The notes under the pieces were generated by a model. It was not told the DNA's origin and did not search any database. It saw only the letters and a program-made list of their open reading frames with translations. A stretch of DNA of 64,000 nucleotides, taken from the NCBI GenBank assembly GCA_934702355.1, contig CAKUXX010000008.1:1-64000 (forward strand), read 5' to 3'. Both the position numbers and the translations under genes were made by a program. Shown one piece after another: positions 51,426-59,036 of this stretch (within the stretch, counting starts at the first letter, position 1; each line of letters starts with the position of its first letter). The stretch comes from an uncultured Methanomassiliicoccales archaeon (GTDB lineage: Archaea; Thermoplasmatota; Thermoplasmata; Methanomassiliicoccales; Methanomethylophilaceae).

Positions 51426-51602
51426 TCACTTTAAAGACTTCAACCTCTCAGAGAGACGACGGAGGAACTCAGGGTTGTCTATCTCAGCCCCAGGCTCGCC
51501 TGATGTGATCCAATGAGGCTGTTCCTTCAAGAAAGCCTCCCATCTAGCCGCGGCTTCCGGCGTATCTATATTCAAATCTTCATAAAATGACTCTTCTGCC
51601 AC
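51426..51602 (-). CDS. 58-residue acidic protein, paralogue A
   Basis: The start is GTG 51602 after AAAGAGGTGGGAAT, a good ribosome site. The protein begins MAEESFYEDLNIDTPEAAAR and ends FLRRLSERLKSLK, with a central KEQPHWIT. No family is recognised. About 41 of 58 residues match the neighbouring paralogue B, and the changes keep the frame, which supports coding. Small acidic proteins of this size can be antitoxins or partner peptides, but no toxin gene is adjacent. Both copies follow ATPase 3 on the same strand. Confidence 0.7.
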   Translation of the reverse strand: MAEESFYEDLNIDTPEAAARWEAFLKEQPHWITSGEPGAEIDNPEFLRRLSERLKSLK

Positions 51603-51761
51603 ATTCCCACCTCTTTGTTGTCATGATAAGCTGTTGTAGTTAATATCATTCAACGATGCGTAAAACCATATGTAACAATAGGCTTTCAAAAGTGTTGCAT
51701 CTTTAATTGTTTAGAAACAGAAAGAATAACCTGTCATCAGTATATGAGATTGACCAATATA

Positions 51762-51938
51762 TCACTGCTTGGAGTCTAATTTCTCCGATAAACGACGGAG
51801 GAAATCCGCATCGGCAATCTCAGCGGGTGGTGCGTCTATTGTGATCCAATGAGGCTGTTCTTTGAACAATGCCTCCAGCCTGGCCGCTGCCTCAGGCGTA
51901 TCAATGATTATGTCTTCATAGAATGACTCTTCTGCCAC
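51762..51938 (-). CDS. 58-residue acidic protein, paralogue B
   Basis: The start is GTG 51938 with the same AAAGAGGTGGGAAT leader as paralogue A. It begins MAEESFYEDIIIDTPEAAAR, has KEQPHWITIDAPPAEI, and ends FLRRLSEKLDSKQ. A TATA-like TTTATAAG on the minus strand near 51975 suggests its own promoter. It lies 99 bases after the end of ATPase 3. Function unknown. Confidence 0.72.
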   Translation of the reverse strand: MAEESFYEDIIIDTPEAAARLEALFKEQPHWITIDAPPAEIADADFLRRLSEKLDSKQ

Positions 51939-52037
51939 ATTCCCACCTCTTTGGTCTTACAAGCATCGGCCTTGTTTATAAGACCTCGCCGGAGTGTTAC
52001 ACTGCGTGTCGGAAACCATCTCCTGCGGAAAGACATA

Positions 52038-53243
52038 TCATCCTTCCAGAAGCCAATCCTTCAGACAGACCACCCTAATCCCGCCTATGTCGTCCGTCGG
52101 AAACCTGTCGTATGTTATGATGGTCTTGGGATAGTTGTCGTCCAGGGCCTTGAGCGGACGGACCTCCCGCTCCCGGGTTGCCGGGTCCGAGATGTTCATG
52201 CACACCTGATAGTAGGACGGCGTCCCTGTCGGATCCGCGATGAAATCGACCTCGTACTGTCCGACATCGCATACCGCCACGTTCCCGTGACGGGACCTGA
52301 GCTCGTTGTACACCAGATTCTCCAGGATCCCGTCGAGGTCGTCCGGACTGAACGGCACGCGGCAGTGACGGATCCCCAGATCGGCCACGTAGAACTTGTC
52401 TGCGGTCCTGATATACTCCTTGGCCTTGCGATCGAGCCTTTTGGCCCTGAAGAACAGCGATGCCTCCTCGAGGAACATGACATACTGGTCGACGGTCTGG
52501 GGCTGTACCTTCATCCCTTTGCCGGTCATGTAGTTGGCCGCACCCCTTATCGATGTGCGGTCCCCGATGTTCTTCATCAGGTAGGTGCATAGATGGTCCA
52601 TGGTCGGAATGCTGCGGATCTCATGCCTTCCGACCACATCCCTGTTGAAGACCGTGTTGTATATCCCCTCCAGTAAGTCCCCTGCCTGGGCGGGCATACG
52701 GTCCATCGCCAATGCTACCGCAGGGAACCCTCCGAAGCGAAGATAGTCCTCCAGGAGCTTTTCCCTGTCACCCTGTTCCCTGAAATCGATGTACTCCGAG
52801 AATGAAAGGGGCTGTATGCGGATCTCCAGACACCTTCCGGAGAGTTTCGTCGATATCTCCGAGGACAGCATGTCCGAATTCGATCCTGTGATGTACACAT
52901 CCGCCCCGCGGATGTGGAATGTCGAGACCGCACGCTCCCATTCGGGGATGTTCTGGACCTCGTCCAGGAATATGTACGAACCTTCTACGTCCCCTACGTG
53001 CGATTTCACGGCATCTATGAGATCCCTATGCGTCCCGATGCCCGAGCCTGCGTCATCCAGATTGATGAAGAATATCCTGTCGTCGGAGACCCCGGATGCC
53101 TTGAGCTCTTCGATGAACATCCTCATCAGCGTGGATTTCCCCGACCTCCTTATGCCTGTCAGGACCTTGATTATGTCGAAATCACGCACTGAACGGATGC
53201 GCGACATGTAACGTTCCCTAGGGATGAATGCCTGACCTGACAT
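52038..53243 (-). CDS. AAA ATPase of the DUF4143 group, distinct subtype (ATPase 3)
   Basis: The 401-residue protein starts at ATG 53243. Walker A is TGIRRSGKSTLMRMF, Walker B SYIFLDEVQNIPEW, sensor YITGSNSDMLSSE, then GRCLEIRIQPLSFSEY and the DUF4143 part (VAVCDVGQYEVDFIAD). The ExK of the nuclease-like motif is not obvious (YYQVCMNISDP), unlike ATPases 1 and 2. It is clearly more distant from them. Palindromic sites overlap its promoter. Role unknown. Confidence 0.87.
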   Translation of the reverse strand: MSGQAFIPRERYMSRIRSVRDFDIIKVLTGIRRSGKSTLMRMFIEELKASGVSDDRIFFINLDDAGSGIGTHRDLIDAVKSHVGDVEGSYIFLDEVQNIPEWERAVSTFHIRGADVYITGSNSDMLSSEISTKLSGRCLEIRIQPLSFSEYIDFREQGDREKLLEDYLRFGGFPAVALAMDRMPAQAGDLLEGIYNTVFNRDVVGRHEIRSIPTMDHLCTYLMKNIGDRTSIRGAANYMTGKGMKVQPQTVDQYVMFLEEASLFFRAKRLDRKAKEYIRTADKFYVADLGIRHCRVPFSPDDLDGILENLVYNELRSRHGNVAVCDVGQYEVDFIADPTGTPSYYQVCMNISDPATREREVRPLKALDDNYPKTIITYDRFPTDDIGGIRVVCLKDWLLEG

Positions 53244-53345
53244 GATGTGTTATAATACATCATTATCATATTTAAAATGAATTTGATGTGTTATAACATA
53301 TCATAATCATTTCTGAATCACATCTGATACAATATAACACATCAT
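53244..53345. promoter_or_regulatory. three palindromic sites at the ATPase 3 promoter
   Basis: GATGTGTTATAATACATCAT (53244-53263), GATGTGTTATAACATATCAT (53285-53304) and an inverted copy GATACAATATAACACATCAT (53326-53345) share the near-palindrome GATGT-N-TTATAA-N-ACATC. They recur every 41 bases. The first lies between a TATA-like ATATTTAAAA stretch (about 53267-53277) and the ATG, a classic repressor position. Confidence 0.6.
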
Positions 53346-53366
53346 TTTTTGAACGACGTGCCCCCA

Positions 53367-54122
53367 TCAGCACTTGTGGTTCTTGATCATATAGTAGCAT
53401 GCACAGAAGAACAGCACGATGTACAGCGCCATGATGACGACGGAGTCCAGCGGCACCCCTGTCCCGAGCATGAGCCCCCTTGTGAGTATGCTCACATGGG
53501 TGAGCGGAAGCGCGTAGATTACGAAGGAGAACACATCCGGAAGAGCGGCGACGTCGAACAGGGTTCCGCACAGGAACGTCATCGGGACTATCACTATGCT
53601 CGTGAAGAGGGACAGCTTCTGCGTCTTGCTGGTCATCATGCCCGCTAGCATCCCGAACATAGAGAACATCAGCCCTGCGGCGAGTATGACAACGAACACC
53701 ATCGGGTCGATCGTCACGTCGGGGGATATGATGTGCGCCACGCCCATGATGATAGTGCAGCTGACCAATGCCCTGATCACCCCGGAGAGCGACTTCCCGA
53801 GGATGACTGTGGAGATGTGGATGGGACAGAGGAGCAGCTCGTCAAAGCTCATGTAGAACAGCCTCTGGACCAGGATCTTCATCGCCACCGTGCTGAACGT
53901 GCATGACAGGGTGGACAGTGCTATTATACCCGGTATGATGAAGCGGATGTAGCTCTCGCTGCCTCCGGCAACACTGCCTCCGACCCCGTATCCGAACGCC
54001 AGGAGGTACAGGAGCGGACCGATCAGTCCGGTGACGATGACCTCGAACAGATTCTCCTTCATGTAGCACAGGTCTCCCCACGCCACGCGGTAGGTCTCGT
54101 CGATGATGTACGGTAGCTTCAT
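53367..54122 (-). CDS. ABC-2 type transporter permease (module 1)
   Basis: The 251-residue membrane protein starts at ATG 54122 (MKLPYIIDETYRVAWGDL), overlapping the ATPase stop by four bases. Six hydrophobic segments are seen. The ABC-2 signature FDELLLCPIHISTVILGKSLSGVIRALVS is present, and the late segment VIVPMTFLCGTLFDVAALPD is typical of DrrB-like exporters. With the preceding ATPase it forms an exporter of unknown substrate. The same pair is duplicated just upstream. Confidence 0.87.
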   Translation of the reverse strand: MKLPYIIDETYRVAWGDLCYMKENLFEVIVTGLIGPLLYLLAFGYGVGGSVAGGSESYIRFIIPGIIALSTLSCTFSTVAMKILVQRLFYMSFDELLLCPIHISTVILGKSLSGVIRALVSCTIIMGVAHIISPDVTIDPMVFVVILAAGLMFSMFGMLAGMMTSKTQKLSLFTSIVIVPMTFLCGTLFDVAALPDVFSFVIYALPLTHVSILTRGLMLGTGVPLDSVVIMALYIVLFFCACYYMIKNHKC

Positions 54123-55015
54123 GCCAGGCGCCCCCTGGTCTCCCCGGTGAGCTCCAGGAACACATCCTCCAGCGTCGTCCTGCGGATGGTGTAGAATGCA
54201 TCTCCCAGGCCTGCAGCGTAGGCCTTGGCCTCGTCGCGCGAATGGAAGTACCCTATGCTCACCTTGCCGTCTGCATCGGTTAGTTCGACCGCCACCCTGC
54301 CGACCGATTCCCTGAGCTCCTCCACGGTGCCCATGGCCACGAGCTTTCCGTGATTGATGATGGCCACCCTGTCGCAGAGGGACTCGGCCTCCTCGATGTA
54401 GTGTGTCGTCAGGAACACCGTTGTGCCCTTGTGATTCAGCATGCGGACCAGGTCCCACAGCATGTGGCGGGACCTCGTGTCCAGGCCCGCGGTGGGCTCG
54501 TCCAGGAAGAGGATGGATGGTTCGTGGATGATCGCCGCGATTATCGCCGCCTTGCGCTTCCATCCGCCGGACAGGTCGCTGATGCGCTTGTCCATGTAGT
54601 CACCCAGTTCCAGGATGGATGCCGCCTCGTCCACGCGTTCGCGTATCTCCGACGAGGGGATCTTGTGGAGCATCGCATGGTGCTTCAGGTTCTGACGGAC
54701 GGTCAGATCCTTGTCCAGACTGATGTGCTGCTGCGCTATGCCTATGCGGCGCCTGGCCTCGAGATAATCGGTGTCGATGTCGAATCCGTCGATGACCACC
54801 TTCCCGGAGGTGGGCCTCTGTATGGTGGTGACAGTGCGGATTGTAGTCGTCTTCCCTGCGCCGTTGGGGCCGAGGAATCCGAATATCTCGCCGCGGGAGA
54901 CATCGAACGATATCCCGTCGACAGCTGTGAAGTCGCCGAACCTGACGACGAGGTCGTCCACGGACAGGATCGTGTCCGTATCGGCCGTAATCGGTTTTTC
55001 CATATCCTGGAGCAT
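54119..55015 (-). CDS. ABC transporter ATP-binding protein, DrrA-like (module 1)
   Basis: The 298-residue protein has Walker A GFLGPNGAGKTTTIR, Q-loop IGIAQQHISLD, signature LSGGWKRKAAII, Walker B SILFLDEPTAGLD and switch His LTTHYIEEAE. The signature LSGGW is a variant of LSGGQ seen in this subfamily. The C-terminal extension (about 220-298) is typical of DrrA-type exporters. It energises the downstream permease. Confidence 0.9.
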   Translation of the reverse strand: MLQDMEKPITADTDTILSVDDLVVRFGDFTAVDGISFDVSRGEIFGFLGPNGAGKTTTIRTVTTIQRPTSGKVVIDGFDIDTDYLEARRRIGIAQQHISLDKDLTVRQNLKHHAMLHKIPSSEIRERVDEAASILELGDYMDKRISDLSGGWKRKAAIIAAIIHEPSILFLDEPTAGLDTRSRHMLWDLVRMLNHKGTTVFLTTHYIEEAESLCDRVAIINHGKLVAMGTVEELRESVGRVAVELTDADGKVSIGYFHSRDEAKAYAAGLGDAFYTIRRTTLEDVFLELTGETRGRLA

Positions 55016-55079
55016 GTCTTTATCGGATGTGCATCTCTCTGGACATTAAAAACTTGGTGTATACATCCAATTGACGGGG

Positions 55080-55826
55080 TCACTTCCGCCCCTTCTGAAG
55101 GACGTACGACGACACCGCGAAGAAGATCAATCCGTAGATCAGGACGATTAAAAGAGAATACAAAGGCAGTCCCGAACCGAGTATCGACGAGCGTATGCAC
55201 ACGGTCGTATGCGTGAGGGGAAGCAGTCCTATGACCGTCTGAGCGAATCCGGGGAGGGCCTCCAGGGAGAACAGTGTCCCGCAGAGGAATGTCATGGGCA
55301 TTATCAGGAGACTCGTGAGGAGCGTCTGCGTCTGATGGGAGTTGGCCAGCATCCCGCACATGACCCCGAGCATCGAGAACAGAAGGCAGGACAGCACTAT
55401 CATCACGATTGCAGAAAAGGTCAGGTGCATGTCGTCGCTGATGAACATCCCCAATACGTAGAGGATGGAGGCGCTGATCAGTCCGCGGACCACCCCTGCG
55501 TATGCCTTGCCGAGGACCATCGCCGCGGCGGACATCGAGCACAGGAACAGTTCGTCGAAGCTCTGGTAGTACACGCGCTGCATCATGACCTTTGTCGATA
55601 CCGTGCTGAAGCACGATGTCAGTGTGGACAGGGCTATCACACCCGGGATCATGAACGAGATGTAGTCGTACCCGTCGACGGTCATCCCCCTGCCGAGCCC
55701 GTATCCGAAGGCCACCAGGTACAGGAGCGGAGCTATCAGACACGATACGAGTATGGACAGGATGTTGTGCCTCACGAAGCGCATGTCGATCCATGCCACG
55801 CGGAAGGAGTCTGCTATGACGCTCAT
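55080..55826 (-). CDS. ABC-2 type transporter permease (module 2)
   Basis: The 248-residue protein starts at ATG 55826 (MSVIADSFRVAWIDM), overlapping its ATPase stop by four bases. Six hydrophobic segments are present. FDELFLCSMSAAAMVLGKAYAGVVRGL and LLIMPMTFLCGTLFSLEALPG parallel module 1 closely, showing duplication. It differs most in the N-terminal and central loops, which may alter substrate choice. The in-frame extension upstream lies within the ATPase gene. Confidence 0.87.
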   Translation of the reverse strand: MSVIADSFRVAWIDMRFVRHNILSILVSCLIAPLLYLVAFGYGLGRGMTVDGYDYISFMIPGVIALSTLTSCFSTVSTKVMMQRVYYQSFDELFLCSMSAAAMVLGKAYAGVVRGLISASILYVLGMFISDDMHLTFSAIVMIVLSCLLFSMLGVMCGMLANSHQTQTLLTSLLIMPMTFLCGTLFSLEALPGFAQTVIGLLPLTHTTVCIRSSILGSGLPLYSLLIVLIYGLIFFAVSSYVLQKGRK

Positions 55827-56719
55827 ACCCTGAACCTCACCTCCTCCGTGACCTCCGTGCCCCTTCCGGTCAGCTCCAGGAACACGTCCTCCAGGTTGGT
55901 CTTCCTCGATGTGGTCGGGGTGTCCTTCGGGAGCGAGTCGATGAAGCTGCGGGACCCGTCCCAGTCCGAGAAGTAGCGGAACCCCTTCTGACCCTGCACC
56001 TCGTACTCCACTGCCCAGATGCCCAATGACTCGCACAGCTGTGCGGGGGTCCCGATACGGACAACGCGCCCGTGGTCGATTATCGCGACCCTGTCGCAGA
56101 GCTCCTCGGCCTCGTCCATGTAGTGTGTTGTGAGGAAGATCGTGGTGCCTTCATGGTTCAGTTCGCGGATGAGGCTCCACAGCATGTGACGGGACTGCGT
56201 GTCCAGACCTGCGGTGGGCTCGTCCAGGAAGAGTATCTCCGGCTCGTGGATTATGGCGCAGACTATCGCGACCCTGCGCTTCCATCCCCCGGAGAGATCG
56301 ACCACGAACTTGTCCATGTGAGGCCCGAGGCCCATCAGCGAGACCAATCTGGCGATGCGGGATTCCGCCTCCCTGCGGGGTATGCGGTGGAGTATCGCAT
56401 GGTACTGTATGTTCTCCCTGACGGTAACGTCGCGGTCCAATGCGATGTGCTGCTGGATGATGCCTATCCTGTCCTTCACGGGATCCGCCGTGCCGGACAG
56501 CCTGTGCCCGCATATCTCGACTGTTCCTTCGGTCGGAGGGGTCAGAGTGGTGACCATCCTCATCGTGGTGGTCTTCCCCGCACCGTTAGGGCCGAGGAAT
56601 CCGAAGATCTCACCCCTTCCGACCTCCAGGTCCACACCGTCCACTGCGGTGAGGTCCCCGAACCTCTTGACGAGCCCCTTCGCTCTGACGATTATGTCCC
56701 TGTCGATATCGGAATGCAT
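55823..56719 (-). CDS. ABC transporter ATP-binding protein, DrrA-like (module 2)
   Basis: The 298-residue protein from ATG 56719, preceded by AGGTGA, has Walker A GFLGPNGAGKTTTMR, Q-loop IGIIQQHIALD, signature LSGGWKRRVAIV, Walker B EILFLDEPTAGLD and HYMDEAEELCDRVA. It is a paralogue of the module 1 ATPase with the same LSGGW variant. A GTG at 56728 is an alternative start. It lies 81 bases after the importer permease gene on the same strand. Confidence 0.9.
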   Translation of the reverse strand: MHSDIDRDIIVRAKGLVKRFGDLTAVDGVDLEVGRGEIFGFLGPNGAGKTTTMRMVTTLTPPTEGTVEICGHRLSGTADPVKDRIGIIQQHIALDRDVTVRENIQYHAILHRIPRREAESRIARLVSLMGLGPHMDKFVVDLSGGWKRRVAIVCAIIHEPEILFLDEPTAGLDTQSRHMLWSLIRELNHEGTTIFLTTHYMDEAEELCDRVAIIDHGRVVRIGTPAQLCESLGIWAVEYEVQGQKGFRYFSDWDGSRSFIDSLPKDTPTTSRKTNLEDVFLELTGRGTEVTEEVRFRV

Positions 56720-56800
56720 CTGTTTCACCTACTCGGCACTTATCGGAATCACCACCCGGGCGGTCCCGGATGTAAAGGGGTTCGTTCTCCGGGAAGATGT

Positions 56801-57886
56801 TCACCAGGTGGACTTCTTCCTCTGGACGTACAGGAAATAGAGGAACAGCGGACTTCCTATCAGAGCGGTTATCACACCCACCGGGAGCACGGCAGGGAGC
56901 ATGCGGACAATGCAGTCCGAGCCCACGACCATCAATGCGCCCGTGAGAGCGGATGCGGGGATCAGGACCTTGCTGTTGCTTCCCACGAACAGCCTGGCGA
57001 TGTGCGGAGCGACCAATCCCACGAATCCTATCGTACCCGTGTAGCACACGGCGACGGCGGTCGCGACGGATATCATGAGGAAGCATGCTATCCTCACGCG
57101 TATCGGACTCTCTCCGAGACTGATTGCCTCTTTGTCACCGAGGGCGATGACGTTTATCCTGTTGGCCATGACCAGCATGACCAGGATGAGTATGATGGAG
57201 ACTGCTATCATCACAGTGACCGCGCCCCATCCGGCGGAAGTGAGCGTTCCCAGGCTCCATTCGTAGATCTCCTGGAGGTTGTCCTCTGTGGCGTTGAACT
57301 TGAGGAACGTGGTGAACGCGTTGAACATGTACATTATGGCGATCCCGATGAGGATCATCATCGTGGACGAGGTCTTCTTGAACGTGGAGACGACGATGAT
57401 CGCGGCCGCAGGAATCAGAGAGAACACGAATGCGTTGAATATCTGTCCCGAATCGCCGTCCAGGAGGGGCAGCAGGCATGTCCCCGATACGATGTATATC
57501 GTCACACCGAACAGGGCTGCGGACGAGATACCGATAGTGTACGGATCCGTCAGGGGATTGCGTGTGATGCTCTGCATCACGGCACCGGACACTGCGAGCA
57601 GTATGCCGACGCATATCCCGCAGATCGTCCTGGGGGCGTTGTCGTTGACAACCACGTAGTCTATCCACCATGCGGCATAGTCCTCGGACCTTGACGGGAC
57701 ATCTCCGGTTATGTGGTTCCACACTATGCCGAGGGCCTGCGTGAAGGAAATGTCGATACGGCTTATCGACAGCGAGAATACACTTATTATGAATATAGCG
57801 AGGACCAGGAGGAGAGCGTATCCGAGCCTCTTCCTGCCTGCACCGCGGTATCCGGCGATGCCCTTCCTGACGTAATCCGAAGGCAT
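56801..57886 (-). CDS. FecCD/BtuC-family ABC importer permease (second)
   Basis: The 361-residue protein starts at ATG 57886, overlapping the stop of the first permease (TGATG). About nine or ten hydrophobic segments are visible. Family motifs are APRTICGICVGILLAVSGAVMQSITRNPLTDPYTIGISSAAL and GTIGFVGLVAPHIARLFVGSNSK, the latter contacting the ATPase. It imports siderophores, haem, cobalamin or similar metal chelates. It is related to, but clearly different from, its neighbour, so the transporter may be a heterodimer. Confidence 0.9.
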   Translation of the reverse strand: MPSDYVRKGIAGYRGAGRKRLGYALLLVLAIFIISVFSLSISRIDISFTQALGIVWNHITGDVPSRSEDYAAWWIDYVVVNDNAPRTICGICVGILLAVSGAVMQSITRNPLTDPYTIGISSAALFGVTIYIVSGTCLLPLLDGDSGQIFNAFVFSLIPAAAIIVVSTFKKTSSTMMILIGIAIMYMFNAFTTFLKFNATEDNLQEIYEWSLGTLTSAGWGAVTVMIAVSIILILVMLVMANRINVIALGDKEAISLGESPIRVRIACFLMISVATAVAVCYTGTIGFVGLVAPHIARLFVGSNSKVLIPASALTGALMVVGSDCIVRMLPAVLPVGVITALIGSPLFLYFLYVQRKKSTW

Positions 57887-58971
57887 CACCACACACCCCT
57901 CTTCTGCCTGATGATGAGATACAGGAATATCGGGGCCCCGATGAGGGATGTGACCACTCCGACGGGGATCGTGGCGGACACGTCGATCGCACGGGACACT
58001 ATGTCGCATCCGAGGAGGAACGCCCCTCCCACGACGACCGATGCCGGGATGACGAAGCGGTAGTCCGAGCCTATCAGCATGCGGACCATGTGCGGGACGA
58101 TGAGTCCCACGAATCCTATGATCCCGACGAAGCTGATGATGGACGCGGCCATGAAGGAGAGTATTATCAGACACACGAGCCTGAGCTTCTCGCTGTCCAG
58201 TCCGAGCGCTTTGGCGTCCTTGTCCTCGAGGGACATCAGGTTCAGCTTGTTGGACAGCACCATCAGAATGGATGTTCCGATGACGCATGTGACCAGCACG
58301 AACGGGATGGAATCCCATGAAAGGTCTCCGAACTTCCCGACCTGCCAATGGTAGACCTCCGAAAGCGTGGAGGAATCAGTCGACACCAGAAGCAATGTGG
58401 TGAGCGAGCTGAACAGATAGGACACAGCAGTCCCTGCCAGGATGAGGGTCGCCGGAGAGCGGTTCAGAAAGGGTGCGAGGACATAGATCACCATGACGGG
58501 GATCATCGCGAACAGCATCGAGTTGATGAGAGTTCCATATCCGTCGATCCCCGCGCCGCCTGCGCTGAAGCCTAAGACCATCGCAATGGACACTCCGAGC
58601 AGGGCTCCGGACGATATCCCCGTTGTATAGGGGTCCGCCAGGGGGTTCTTCATGACGCTCTGCATCGCCGCCCCGGCCACCGATAGTCCCGCGCCTGCCA
58701 CTATTGCGAATATCGCGCGCGGGACACGGTAGTTCCAGACGATGTTATCGTCGAACCATGTGTCATAATCTAAGAGACGGTCGTATGTCGCACCTTTGAG
58801 GTGGGCGATGAACAATCCGTAGACCTCGGATATGGAGAGGTCGCGGGTACCGACCGCCAGCGAGACGAAGAACAGCGCGACTGCGACGACCGTGAAGACG
58901 GTTATGAAGAGCAGCCTCCGGGCCGTGTACCTCCCATACTCGTCCTTCATCGATTCCTTCGTCTGCACCAT
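57886..58971 (-). CDS. FecCD/BtuC-family ABC importer permease (first)
   Basis: The 361-residue protein has the same family motifs: VPRAIFAIVAGAGLSVAGAAMQSVMKNPLADPYTTGISSGALLG and GIIGFVGLIVPHMVRMLIGSDYR. The cytosolic N-terminus (MVQTKESMKDEYGRYTARR) precedes the first membrane helix. ATG 58971 is used; an internal ATG seven codons later is possible. It is separated from the binding-protein gene by a terminator-like hairpin. Confidence 0.9.
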   Translation of the reverse strand: MVQTKESMKDEYGRYTARRLLFITVFTVVAVALFFVSLAVGTRDLSISEVYGLFIAHLKGATYDRLLDYDTWFDDNIVWNYRVPRAIFAIVAGAGLSVAGAAMQSVMKNPLADPYTTGISSGALLGVSIAMVLGFSAGGAGIDGYGTLINSMLFAMIPVMVIYVLAPFLNRSPATLILAGTAVSYLFSSLTTLLLVSTDSSTLSEVYHWQVGKFGDLSWDSIPFVLVTCVIGTSILMVLSNKLNLMSLEDKDAKALGLDSEKLRLVCLIILSFMAASIISFVGIIGFVGLIVPHMVRMLIGSDYRFVIPASVVVGGAFLLGCDIVSRAIDVSATIPVGVVTSLIGAPIFLYLIIRQKRGVW

Positions 58972-59008
58972 CCGGATGACCCTCGTTTCTGATGTTCAAG
59001 TAAAAAGG

Positions 59009-59030
59009 TTCGCCGGATCTCTCCGGCGAA
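59009..59030 (-). terminator. hairpin plus T-run between binding-protein and permease genes
   Basis: TTCGCCGGA (59009-59017) and TCCGGCGAA (59022-59030) form a perfect nine-pair stem with a four-base loop. On the minus strand it is followed by CCTTTTTAC, so it looks like an intrinsic terminator seven bases past the binding-protein stop. Partial termination would give more binding protein than permease. Confidence 0.6.
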
Positions 59031-59036
59031 GGGGTT

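Noticed and set aside
47617..53366. Integrative element bounded by a duplicated tRNA-Gly end
   Set aside because: No second copy of the tRNA 3' end and no integrase or recombinase gene was found in the interval.
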